Positions 1 to 5,873 of a stretch of 15,255 nt of DNA are shown here, piece after piece. The stretch comes from UBA4823 sp034436035 (lineage in GTDB: Bacteria > Chloroflexota > Anaerolineae > Anaerolineales > UBA4823). The stretch covers positions 1 to 15,255 of the forward strand of contig DAOTVW010000262.1 in NCBI GenBank assembly GCA_034436035.1, read 5' to 3'. Every line of letters starts with the position of its first letter. The stretch's first letter is position 1. A program made the translations under genes and the position numbers. A model generated the notes under the pieces. The model worked only from the letters and a program-made list of their open reading frames with translations, ran no database searches and was not told the DNA's origin.

Positions 1-81
1 GCACCTGCAGAGTTCTCTATATTATATAGACAACTTTGTAGGTGTTTTGCCGATGAAGCCGCGAAAATGCTGGATTCTTGA
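1..81 (+). CDS. 3' end of an unidentified gene (5' truncated)
   Basis: Frame 1 is open from the first base to a TGA at 79-81 and gives 26 residues ending in FADEAAKMLDS. The other two forward frames carry stops within the same stretch. The peptide is too short to assign to a family. It runs in the same direction as the phage genes, so it is probably the last gene of the preceding module. It may also be a chance open frame, because nothing upstream can be seen. Confidence 0.4.
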   Translation, partial: APAEFSILYRQLCRCFADEAAKMLDS

Positions 82-129
82 TGTACAAGGATGTACAAAA
101 AAAGGCCAAAAAATGTACAAGGATGTACA
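82..129. repeat. Four TGTACA palindromes in two identical 17-bp direct repeats
   Basis: The 17-mer atgtacaaggatgtaca occurs exactly at 81-97 and again at 113-129. Each copy carries two TGTACA palindromes, so the hexamer lies at 82-87, 92-97, 114-119 and 124-129. Start-to-start spacings are 10, 22 and 10 bp, all close to whole helical turns, so the sites face one side of the DNA. The array sits just after the stop of the upstream gene and before the DNA-binding protein gene at 203. This geometry fits a regulatory or assembly site for a dimeric protein. The protein is not known, and no clear -35/-10 promoter was found here. Confidence 0.6.
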
Positions 130-164
130 TAATGAGTAACTAGAAAGCAATCTTATGTAAACTA

Positions 165-193
165 GATAGCATGCGATATTATAGCATTAGGGG
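165..193 (+). promoter_or_regulatory. Leader element with one 15-bp iteron copy upstream of the DNA-binding gene
   Basis: Bases 165-179 read gatagcatgcgatat, matching 14 of 15 bases of the repeat at 725-739 inside the following gene. It continues into tatagcattagggg (180-193), whose AGGGG at 189-193 is the ribosome site for the ATG at 203. A further partial copy, gatatgcgatat, lies at 193-204. Related leaders precede the genes at 792 and 1163. The element could be a binding site, a transcript leader, or both. Confidence 0.5.
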
Positions 194-202
194 ATATGCG
201 AT

Positions 203-790
203 ATGGGATGCGTGGTTGAGCTTAGAAAATATGTTGACGGGCAAAGCGGAGAGCTGATAGCAAAGACAGAAAAGCTGCTGCCTGATTACTTTGATCCAGA
301 TAATGGATATAAGATGATGGCACGGACGAAGAATATCCGGATATTCCCCAACATAGTATTTCCGGAAGAACTTGACCGCATAGATATGGGGCATCTGCTT
401 TATCTGTCAAGGTATATGTGGGCGAATACTGGGGTTTTAGGGAAAGTAACAAATAGGCAGTTTCGTCCATTTGGCGATGAAGAACTGATTGAATGCGTTG
501 GGTTTAAGAACAATAGGCGTGGCAAGGAATGGCTAAAGAAGATGACTAAGCTGTCAATGCTGCGGTCAATAGATATAAACATGCCTGATGGAAGCACAGA
601 AAGGCAATGGTATTTAAATCCCTTGTATTTCTGCCCAATGTTTATTACGCGGCAGGCATATCTGATATGGCATGATCAAATTGACAAATTCATGCCTGAT
701 TATGTTAAAAAAATATTCCGACATGATAGCGTGCGATATGATAGCTCGCGATATGATAGCTTGCGAGATAATAGCTTGAGGGGGCAATGA
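203..790 (+). CDS. Winged-helix-like DNA-binding protein (RepL-like fold; possible small terminase or regulator)
   Basis: The 195-residue product has a predicted helix-turn-helix region at about residues 89-122, then a wing-like segment ending in WYLNPLYF (136-143). That pattern resembles the C-terminal wing of plasmid RepL and related firmicute DNA-binding proteins. The similarity is judged by eye and is not certain. The last 25 residues form a basic tail with five-residue repeats of the type D-S-x-R-Y, encoded by 15-bp DNA repeats at 725-769. The start is the ATG at 203, nine bases after AGGGG. The gene lies two genes upstream of the large terminase, where phages usually carry the small terminase subunit, and no other candidate for that subunit is visible. 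It could instead be a replication initiator or a transcription regulator. The DNA-binding role is likely; the exact job is inference. Confidence 0.6.
   Translation: MGCVVELRKYVDGQSGELIAKTEKLLPDYFDPDNGYKMMARTKNIRIFPNIVFPEELDRIDMGHLLYLSRYMWANTGVLGKVTNRQFRPFGDEELIECVGFKNNRRGKEWLKKMTKLSMLRSIDINMPDGSTERQWYLNPLYFCPMFITRQAYLIWHDQIDKFMPDYVKKIFRHDSVRYDSSRYDSLRDNSLRGQ
725..777. repeat. 15-bp tandem repeats inside the 3' end of the DNA-binding gene
   Basis: Three successive 15-bp units start at 725, 740 and 755 (gatagcgtgcgatat, gatagctcgcgatat, gatagcttgcgagat), with a decayed fourth from 770. In frame they encode D-S-V-R-Y, D-S-S-R-Y and D-S-L-R-D. A copy matching the first unit at 14 of 15 bases lies in non-coding DNA at 165-179, so the sequence is probably kept as DNA and not only as protein. 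The array merges into the ribosome-site leader of the gene at 792. Confidence 0.75.
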
Positions 791-791
791 C

Positions 792-1118
792 ATGTATTTT
801 GGCGATTTCAGGATATGGGAAGAACAAACTACTGGGGTATCTGTAAGTGCTCAAATAACCATTAACACGACGCCGACATTGTTAGCTGCTGGAGCATCAA
901 GCCTAAAAGGCAGAAAGCGGATGCGTGTTTTTAACAATGGTACAAACAGTATCTTTTATGCTGAAGGGACAAGCACTGTGACTACATCAGGGGCTAATTG
1001 CGGATTTCCTATTCCGGTAGATACGTTCAGGGACTTTTATTTTGATCCGAATATTCCCGTTGATATTTATGCCATATCAACAGCGGCGAATAATGCAGTC
1101 TATGTTATCGAATCCTAA
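792..1118 (+). CDS. Small beta-rich phage protein of unknown function
   Basis: The 108-residue product begins with a short variable N-terminus and then alternates short hydrophobic strands with Gly/Asn turns. It includes KRMRVFNNGTNSIFYAE and ends in a strand VYVIES. This pattern (N-terminal strand, R-x-x-V-x-N-x-G-T, then a G-F-P-I turn, ending in a final strand) recalls small beta-sandwich proteins found in phage structural modules. I cannot name a family with confidence. The ATG follows the upstream stop by one base, and GAGGGGG at 778-784 is the ribosome site. Its place directly before the terminase would suit a packaging partner, but its composition looks more like a decoration or fibre-associated protein. 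It shows no transmembrane segment or helix-turn-helix. Confidence 0.7.
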   Translation: MYFGDFRIWEEQTTGVSVSAQITINTTPTLLAAGASSLKGRKRMRVFNNGTNSIFYAEGTSTVTTSGANCGFPIPVDTFRDFYFDPNIPVDIYAISTAANNAVYVIES

Positions 1119-1123
1119 TCTGC

Positions 1124-1151
1124 GTAGCGCTGCGGTATTATAGCAATTGGG
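1124..1151 (+). promoter_or_regulatory. Repeated leader element upstream of the large terminase gene
   Basis: The 44-base gap between the small beta-rich gene and the terminase holds tgcggtattatagca (1131-1145). This differs by one base from tgcgatattatagca at 172-186 upstream of the gene at 203. In both places GGG follows within 3-6 bases, and the ATG lies 31-32 bases from the first base of the element. The terminase has no strong AGGAGG motif; GGGTTGG at 1149-1155 is the only candidate ribosome site. Confidence 0.45.
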
Positions 1152-1162
1152 TTGGATGTTGA

Positions 1163-2602
1163 ATGATTACAAAAAAAATAGTCCTATATACGCCACGATA
1201 TCCACAAAATAAAATACATCCGCAAATTGAAAAGCATAGGTTTAATGTTCTCGTTGCTCATCGTCGGCTTGGGAAATCGGTGCTTGCTGTAAACCATATA
1301 ATCAAAATGGCATTGATGAATAATAATTGGCAGCCGCATTACGCATTTATTGCACCACTTTTAAAGCAGGCAAAGATCATTGCCTGGGATTATCTGAAGT
1401 ACTATACGAGAGAATTACCAGGCGTGAAGGTAAACGAATCAGAATTAACGATAGAGTTCCTTGGCCGAAGGATTTATCTCTATGGAGCCGATAATCCTGA
1501 CAGCATACGCGGGCCGTATTGGGATGGCGTTGTATTTGATGAGTATGCACAGATTAAACCTAATGTATGGTCGGAAATTGTTTATCCTTCATTGACCGAC
1601 CGGCACGGATGGGTTTTGTTTTGTGGAACGCCGAAGGGCATGAATCAGTTCTATGAAATATACAATAAAGCAAAAGCAGAAATGGAGAAAGGAAACCCTG
1701 ATTGGTGGTGCGGTTTATATAGGGCTGATGAAACCAATGTATTATCGCAAGAAGATTTGGAATTAACGAAGTCTGTAATGTCGATGAATACCTTCCGGCA
1801 GGAATATTTGTGCGACTGGACTGCTTCGGAAGATAATACGTTAATAACCATAGACCTTGTAATGGAGGCCACAAAACGGGTTAAACTGCCGCAAGACATT
1901 GCTAACATGCCAAAGGTAATCGGCGTTGATGTATCGCGGTTTGGCGGGGATCAGAGCGTTATTGTAAAACGGCAGGGATCCTTATGTTATCCGCCGCGTG
2001 CATATACAAACGTAGACAATATGCAGCTTGCAGGCATAATCATCCGTGAAATAACAGACTTTAAGCCAGATGCTGTATTTATTGATTCAGGCCGTGGAGA
2101 AGGCGTAATCGACCGGCTGCGGCAGCTAGGATATGACGTCATAGAAGTAAACTTCGGCGGTGCGGCAACAGACAGCAACCATTATGCCAACAAGCGTGCT
2201 GAAATGTGGGACAAAGCTAGGCAATGGCTTGAAACCGGCGGAGCATTGCCGAACGATAGTGACCTCAAGACTGATTTAGTGACGCCGACATATAAATTTG
2301 ACGCACAAAACCGGCTGCAGCTTGAGTCTAAAGATGATATACGAAAACGCATGGGGCGTTCCCCAGATAGAGGGGACGCATTCTGTTTGACCTTTGCCTA
2401 TCCAGTTAAAACGAGGATTGAAACGATAGAAGAAAAATTTATTGCTGAGATGTCAACGCAAAAGCAAGAAAAATATGATCCGTTCCGGGATTTTAATACT
2501 GCCTATGGGAATACAGAAAAGCGATATGACAACTTAAAGGGTGAATATGATCCATTCGCGACTTTGTATAGTGCTATGATAACGCATAGTTTAATGAGGT
2601 GA
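1163..2602 (+). CDS. Phage terminase large subunit (packaging ATPase and nuclease)
   Basis: The 479-residue product is a complete terminase large subunit, which pumps DNA into the procapsid through the portal and cuts the concatemer. The ATPase half shows a Walker A-type motif HRRLGKS (33-39), a Walker B with acidic pair VVFDEY (D126, E127), and the coupling motif FCGTPKG (153-159). The RNase H-like nuclease half shows three acidic positions: D256 in GVDVSRFGGD, D308 in FIDSGRGEG, and D405 in PDRGDAF. All expected catalytic residues are present and the length is normal. The start at 1163 puts Walker A at residue 33, as is usual in shorter terminases. The stop overlaps the ribosome site of the next gene, which suggests translational coupling. 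Confidence 0.97.
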   Translation: MITKKIVLYTPRYPQNKIHPQIEKHRFNVLVAHRRLGKSVLAVNHIIKMALMNNNWQPHYAFIAPLLKQAKIIAWDYLKYYTRELPGVKVNESELTIEFLGRRIYLYGADNPDSIRGPYWDGVVFDEYAQIKPNVWSEIVYPSLTDRHGWVLFCGTPKGMNQFYEIYNKAKAEMEKGNPDWWCGLYRADETNVLSQEDLELTKSVMSMNTFRQEYLCDWTASEDNTLITIDLVMEATKRVKLPQDIANMPKVIGVDVSRFGGDQSVIVKRQGSLCYPPRAYTNVDNMQLAGIIIREITDFKPDAVFIDSGRGEGVIDRLRQLGYDVIEVNFGGAATDSNHYANKRAEMWDKARQWLETGGALPNDSDLKTDLVTPTYKFDAQNRLQLESKDDIRKRMGRSPDRGDAFCLTFAYPVKTRIETIEEKFIAEMSTQKQEKYDPFRDFNTAYGNTEKRYDNLKGEYDPFATLYSAMITHSLMR

Positions 2603-2607
2603 AATAT

Positions 2608-2898
2608 ATGTGTCTTGCACAGCTTGCTGAAGGGCTTGTCACCGGGTTAATAATGTCTTCATCCGCACCAAAACCGCAAACACCGACAATTACACCTGTT
2701 ACACCGCCGCCGACCGTAAATAATCCGACGGCTGCAGAAGCAGCAGTATCAGCAATGCGGCAGCAGCAAAACCTGAAAGGGATGGCATCAACGATGACTA
2801 CTGGAGGGCAAGGAATTATGACTCCAGCTCCTGTTATGGTACCATCGCTTATGGGACTTCCATATACAATCCAAAAATCAAGGGTGACCGGAGGGTGA
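2608..2898 (+). CDS. Small Pro/Ala-rich protein between terminase and portal
   Basis: The 96-residue product starts MCLAQLAEGLVTG and then has a proline-rich stretch (about residues 21-41), an Ala/Gln helix, and a Gly/Met-rich C-terminus. I chose the ATG at 2608 because GAGGTG at 2596-2601 lies six bases before it. A GTG at 2599 in the same frame would overlap that ribosome site and the terminase stop. Short proteins with an N-terminal MC and a Pro-rich segment often sit between terminase and portal in podoviruses, but their role is unknown. The cysteine follows the start Met directly without a signal sequence, so I do not call it a lipoprotein. Confidence 0.75.
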   Translation: MCLAQLAEGLVTGLIMSSSAPKPQTPTITPVTPPPTVNNPTAAEAAVSAMRQQQNLKGMASTMTTGGQGIMTPAPVMVPSLMGLPYTIQKSRVTGG

Positions 2899-2903
2899 TG
2901 TAA

Positions 2904-4646
2904 TTGGCGAACGATAGTGTAACATATAGCGGCATAGCCAAGGATTTTCGCCGTGTCCGGTTTCAGCAGCGATATGAAATGCTGCGTAATGAATATAACT
3001 TATCATGGCGGATGAGGCACTATGATCTGAAGTTCTTTATCAACCCATATCGGGGATTTTTTGAAGGATTTCTGCCCAATCGCGGCGACCGCAGAGATAT
3101 GTATATCATCGACAGCACGCCGAAGCGGGCAGTAAGGACTTTATCAGCCCTTATGATGGCTGGATTGACTTCCCCTGCCAGGCCATGGTTTAAACTTGGC
3201 GTGCATGATCCTGATTTAGCCAATTATCCTTCCGTAAAATATTGGCTTGATACCGTTACCAATCGCATGTTGTATGTTTTCAGCAGAAGCAATATATATC
3301 AGACGCTGCACAATATTTATGATGAATTAAGTACATTTGGCACTGCATGTGCAGTTATATTTGAGGATTACGAAAATGTCCTGCGTGGTCAATTCTTTAC
3401 GGTTGGAGAGTATTATTTAGCTTGTGGGCCGAATTCTTATGTAAACACAATGTGCCGCAAGACATGGATGACAGTAAAGCAATTGGTAGAGGCTTTCGGC
3501 ATTGAGAATGTATCGGATTCAGTTCGCAGTGCTTATGAAAACAACGTTACGGATGGGCCGGGAGCATGGCGCGAAGTTATTCATATGATTGAGCCCAATG
3601 ATGATCGCATTTCAGGCTTGCCGGGCTTGAAAGGGAAACCATTCCGGGAGGTATATTGGGAGCTTGGCCAAAACAGCGAAAAATTCCTTTCCATCAAGGG
3701 GTATCATGAATTTCCTGTGATTGCGCCGCGATGGGATGTAACTAATGAGACAGATGTTTATGGCAAAGGGCCTGGATGGGACGCATTAGGCGATTGCAAG
3801 ATGCTGCAGAGAATGCAGCGTGATAAGCTCATGGCCTTAGAAAAGGTGAGTAATCCACCGCTGCAGGCTCATGTTTCGATGCGGTCGGAAAGCGGCGTAA
3901 ACGCATTGCCTGGAGCAGTAAGTTATTTTTCCGATAGCTCCCCTAATGCAGGAGTAAAGCCTTTGTATCAAGTGCAGCCGGATCTCCCAGGCATGGTGCA
4001 GGCACTTGAAGATGTACGCGCGGCGATACGAAGCTGTTTTTATGCTGATTTAATCTTGATGTTTACGCAGGGAGAACTATCTAAGGAGATGACAGCCCAT
4101 GAAGTAATCCAGCGTCAGAATGAACAGATGCTGCAGCTCGGCCCAGTCATTGAACGGTTGGAATATGAATGCCTGGATCCGCTGATTAAACGAAGCTTTA
4201 ACATCATGATGCGGGCTGGGTTATTGCCGCCGCCGCCGCCGGAAATGCACGGAGTACCGCTCGACGTGCAGTATATAAGCATTTTGGCACAGGCACAGAA
4301 AGCCGTAGGCACGGTTGGCATTGAACAGCTGGCATCCTTTACTGGAAGCCTGGCAGCAGTTTTCCCAGAGGTCTTAGATGCATTCGATGCTATAGAAGCA
4401 GTAACGCAATACGCCAACAATATAGGCACGCCGCCCAAGATTATCAGGTCGCTTGATCAAATAGCGGCAATACAGCAGCAAAAGGCGAAGCAAATGCAGC
4501 AGCAGCAGATGATGCAGAATGCTATGGCTGCAGTCCAGGGAGCCAAGGTACTATCCGATACTCCGGTAGGACAGAATAGTGCTCTTGATGCTTTGCTTGG
4601 CATAACAGGAACAAACAATAGTGGAGGTGCGGCTGGTGCCTCTTGA
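2904..4646 (+). CDS. Podovirus-type portal (head-to-tail connector) protein
   Basis: The 580-residue product matches the bacteriophage head-to-tail connecting protein family (Head-tail_con), the portal ring at the capsid vertex through which DNA enters and leaves. The N-terminal conserved block is clear: I-I-D-S-T (68-72), then RTLSALMMAGLTSPARPWFKL, then WL and SN-x-Y motifs and a G-T-A segment. The C-terminus ends in a Gln/Met-rich stretch and a Gly/Ala/Ser tail. The start is a TTG at 2904, eight bases after GGAGGG (2890-2895). The nearer ATG at 2898 runs straight into TAA and cannot be used. It follows the upstream stop by five bases, and its 3' end overlaps the next small gene by 11 bases. 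Confidence 0.95.
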   Translation: MANDSVTYSGIAKDFRRVRFQQRYEMLRNEYNLSWRMRHYDLKFFINPYRGFFEGFLPNRGDRRDMYIIDSTPKRAVRTLSALMMAGLTSPARPWFKLGVHDPDLANYPSVKYWLDTVTNRMLYVFSRSNIYQTLHNIYDELSTFGTACAVIFEDYENVLRGQFFTVGEYYLACGPNSYVNTMCRKTWMTVKQLVEAFGIENVSDSVRSAYENNVTDGPGAWREVIHMIEPNDDRISGLPGLKGKPFREVYWELGQNSEKFLSIKGYHEFPVIAPRWDVTNETDVYGKGPGWDALGDCKMLQRMQRDKLMALEKVSNPPLQAHVSMRSESGVNALPGAVSYFSDSSPNAGVKPLYQVQPDLPGMVQALEDVRAAIRSCFYADLILMFTQGELSKEMTAHEVIQRQNEQMLQLGPVIERLEYECLDPLIKRSFNIMMRAGLLPPPPPEMHGVPLDVQYISILAQAQKAVGTVGIEQLASFTGSLAAVFPEVLDAFDAIEAVTQYANNIGTPPKIIRSLDQIAAIQQQKAKQMQQQQMMQNAMAAVQGAKVLSDTPVGQNSALDALLGITGTNNSGGAAGAS

Positions 4647-4785
4647 TAAATCCGGCTCCAAAGAAAGTATAGGGAAGAATATACGGGCAGAGGAAGCTGC
4701 CGGAAAACCATATCGGCAAGCATTGGCTATTGCTTTAAGCGTGAGGGATCGCAGCCTAGCGAAGAAGCGGAGGAAGAAGAAATGA
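4636..4785 (+). CDS. Small basic conserved phage protein (49 aa) overlapping the portal end
   Basis: This short gene starts at a GTG (4636) six bases after GGAGGTG (4623-4629), both inside the portal gene. Its TGA (4783-4785) overlaps the ATG of the next gene as ATGA. The product begins (V/M)PLDKSGSKESIGKNIRAE, continues AAGKPYRQALAIAL, and ends in a Lys/Arg-rich tail. I recognise this as a recurrent small protein next to podovirus portal genes, typically of the form MPLDKSGSKxxIGKNIxxE with an AAGKPxxQAxAIAL core. Its function is not established. The basic C-terminus suggests contact with nucleic acid or an acidic protein. The overlaps at both ends suggest translational coupling to portal and Bbp19-like synthesis. 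Confidence 0.85.
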   Translation: MPLDKSGSKESIGKNIRAEEAAGKPYRQALAIALSVRDRSLAKKRRKKK

Positions 4786-5240
4786 GCGAAGAAGCTATTA
4801 TAATAGGCTCCGCTGCAGATCATTATAATAATGCAACATATGATGCTTCCAACCCCGATCATGCTGAAGCACAAAAGAATTATGCCGAGTGGCTCCAGCA
4901 ATTAAAAAGAACAGATGTGCTTAAAGTGCTGTCCTCGCCAGAGGGACGGCGTTTTTTATGGAATTTGCTCATTGAATGCGGCACCTTTCAAACGCCGTTC
5001 TATGGCAATTCCCGGGATGTTTTCGATCTTGGCAGACGCCGAATAGGAAATTTCTTGCTAACTTTGATTATCGAAGCTCGGGGGTTTGCTGTACTGGACT
5101 TAATGAAAGCTGAATTTGAAGAACAATTACAGGAAGGAGGTCACTATATCGCAGATTATGCGACAGGCCAAAACTTCTACAGCGGGAATTCAGCCAGAGT
5201 TCAGAAAAGGTCAAAAAATCAAAGTAAAAACGATTACTGA
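4782..5240 (+). CDS. Bbp19-like phage protein
   Basis: The 152-residue product carries the pattern of the Bbp19-like family: SSPEGRRFLWNLLIECGTF (51-69), then TPFYGNSRDVFDLGRRRIGN (71-90), then a hydrophobic helix and LMKAEFEEQ. The family is named after a BPP-1 gene in the portal-to-scaffold region, and its role is not established. The ATG overlaps the upstream TGA. The family core ends near residue 116. The remaining 36 residues are polar, overlap the next reading frame, and end in a Lys/Ser/Asn tail. The ribosome site of the next gene, AGGAAGGAGG, lies within this gene's codons for Q-E-G-G. Confidence 0.8.
   Translation: MSEEAIIIGSAADHYNNATYDASNPDHAEAQKNYAEWLQQLKRTDVLKVLSSPEGRRFLWNLLIECGTFQTPFYGNSRDVFDLGRRRIGNFLLTLIIEARGFAVLDLMKAEFEEQLQEGGHYIADYATGQNFYSGNSARVQKRSKNQSKNDY
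5131..5140 (+). promoter_or_regulatory. Strong internal ribosome binding site without a normal start at the usual distance
   Basis: AGGAAGGAGG is a near-perfect Shine-Dalgarno sequence inside the Bbp19-like gene. In the frame of the following small gene the next codons are ACT, ATA (5146, five bases away), TCG, CAG, ATT and ATG (5158, 17 bases away). No ATG, GTG or TTG in any frame lies 5-9 bases downstream. The real start is therefore either a rare ATA, or the ATG at 5158 reached over an unusual spacing. Confidence 0.6.
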
Positions 5241-5358
5241 TGACGAGTATATGGCTACTATTCTTGAGGTCAAAGACACTGCACTGAAAATCAAGAAATC
5301 AAATGGTGACGTTATCTTTATCCGTAAAGATTTCGAATTTTGGCCACCGACATCATAG
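5158..5358 (+). CDS. Small beta-rich (SH3-like) protein of unknown function
   Basis: From the ATG at 5158 the product is 66 residues; from an ATA at 5146 it would be 70. The frame stays open back to 5116, but the strong ribosome site at 5131-5140 lies inside that extension and argues against so early a start. The core FRKGQKIKVKTITDDEYMAT then ILEVKDTALKIKK and SNGDVIFIRKDFEFW looks like a five-strand SH3-like barrel. I do not recognise a named family. Its first 83 bases overlap the Bbp19-like gene in another frame. Its stop codon (5356-5358) lies inside the first unit of the 16-bp repeat array. Confidence 0.65.
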   Translation: MRQAKTSTAGIQPEFRKGQKIKVKTITDDEYMATILEVKDTALKIKKSNGDVIFIRKDFEFWPPTS

Positions 5359-5426
5359 GTTGCCGATATCATAGGCCACCGATATCATAGGCCACCGACA
5401 TCATAGGTTGCCGACATCATAGGCCA
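5347..5426. repeat. Five exact-length 16-bp tandem repeats
   Basis: Five 16-bp units start at 5347, 5363, 5379, 5395 and 5411, each of the form ccga[c/t]atcatagg[ttg/cca]. Units 1 and 4 are identical (c, ttg), units 2 and 3 are identical (t, cca), and unit 5 is a hybrid (c, cca). The array covers the last codons and stop of the SH3-like gene and nearly all of the 90-base gap to the next gene. A 16-bp period cannot encode a repeated peptide, so selection, if any, acts on DNA or RNA. Each unit holds CATAGG, a weak ribosome-site look-alike. The true site AAAGGAGGG follows at 5435-5443. Confidence 0.95.
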
Positions 5427-5448
5427 CCGGATTGAAAGGAGGGTAATA

Positions 5449-5625
5449 ATGGCAAAAGGGCATTCAAAAGCTCATCCTGGTTTTAAGGCGGTGCAGGAGA
5501 AGATTGCCAAGAAAGAAGGCGTAAGTAAGGAGCGTGCAGGTGCAATACTTGCCGCTGCTACACGCCGAGCCAGTAAATCAGCCAGGGAGAAAAATCCCCG
5601 GTTGAATAGAGTCAAAGGCAAATAG
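5449..5625 (+). CDS. Small basic conserved phage protein (58 aa)
   Basis: The gene starts at ATG 5449, five bases after AAAGGAGGG (5435-5443), and ends at TAG 5623-5625. The product begins MAKGHSKAHPGFKAVQEKIA and contains KEGVSKERAGAILAAATRR, ending in a basic tail NPRLNRVKGK. I recognise the H-P-G-F-K-x-V-Q-x-x-I-A then G-x-S-x-E-R-A-x-A-I-L-A pattern from small phage proteins that recur near portal and scaffold genes of podoviruses. Their function is unknown. The charge and predicted helices would fit a DNA- or connector-associated accessory protein. Confidence 0.85.
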   Translation: MAKGHSKAHPGFKAVQEKIAKKEGVSKERAGAILAAATRRASKSAREKNPRLNRVKGK

Positions 5626-5665
5626 CAGCCTATGGCATTATAACTTATTGAAAGGAGAATGTAAG

Positions 5666-5842
5666 ATGACAAAAACGGCAAAACAAATTGTTTCCGAACA
5701 TGCAAGAATGCGTGAGCAAAAGCGGCATTCATCGGGAGAAGCAAAGTTTGTAAAAGATCATGGACACGCGGTAAGGGACAACCTTAATCGCATTGAAGGG
5801 CCTGTGTCCAACCCCGAGCCTTCGCCACGGCGGAAAAAATAA
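5666..5842 (+). CDS. Small basic protein of unknown function (58 aa)
   Basis: I chose the ATG at 5666, eight bases after AAAGGAG (5651-5657). An in-frame TTG at 5648 lies before that site and would place the ribosome site inside the gene. The product, MTKTAKQIVSEHARMREQKR and onward, is basic and helical at the N-terminus and ends in a Pro/Lys/Arg tail. I recognise no family. It sits directly before the scaffold gene, separated by a 31-base leader. Confidence 0.7.
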   Translation: MTKTAKQIVSEHARMREQKRHSSGEAKFVKDHGHAVRDNLNRIEGPVSNPEPSPRRKK

Positions 5843-5845
5843 ACA

Positions 5846-5867
5846 TAATACGTAACATTAGGGAGGA
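5846..5867 (+). promoter_or_regulatory. Leader and ribosome site before the scaffold gene
   Basis: The gap before the scaffold gene reads taatacgtaacattagggag and runs to A5867, followed by six bases and the ATG at 5874. GGGAGGA at 5861-5867 is the ribosome site. The segment taacattaggg (5853-5863) matches tagcattaggg (182-192) at 10 of 11 bases, and both lie 21 bases before a start codon. The TAATACG start and GGGAG end also resemble a T7-class promoter by eye, but the middle does not match and is shorter. Confidence 0.4.
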
Positions 5868-5873
5868 ACTATT

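Noticed and set aside
81..143. Tiny open frame of 20 codons starting at ATG 81, overlapping the upstream TGA as TGATG
   Set aside because: It has no ribosome site and lies across the TGTACA repeats, so the frame is probably a by-product of the repeat.
154..182. Possible host-type promoter with TATTAT at 177-182 as -10
   Set aside because: The matching -35 region is poor, and the same block recurs before other genes as part of a leader element.
165..777. CRISPR array from the 15-bp repeats
   Set aside because: The units are too short and directly adjacent, with no unique spacers of constant length.
2608..2616. Lipoprotein call from the N-terminal Met-Cys of the small Pro-rich protein
   Set aside because: A lipobox needs a signal peptide before the cysteine, and none is present. 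The gp14-like protein at 12318 also starts MC without a signal.
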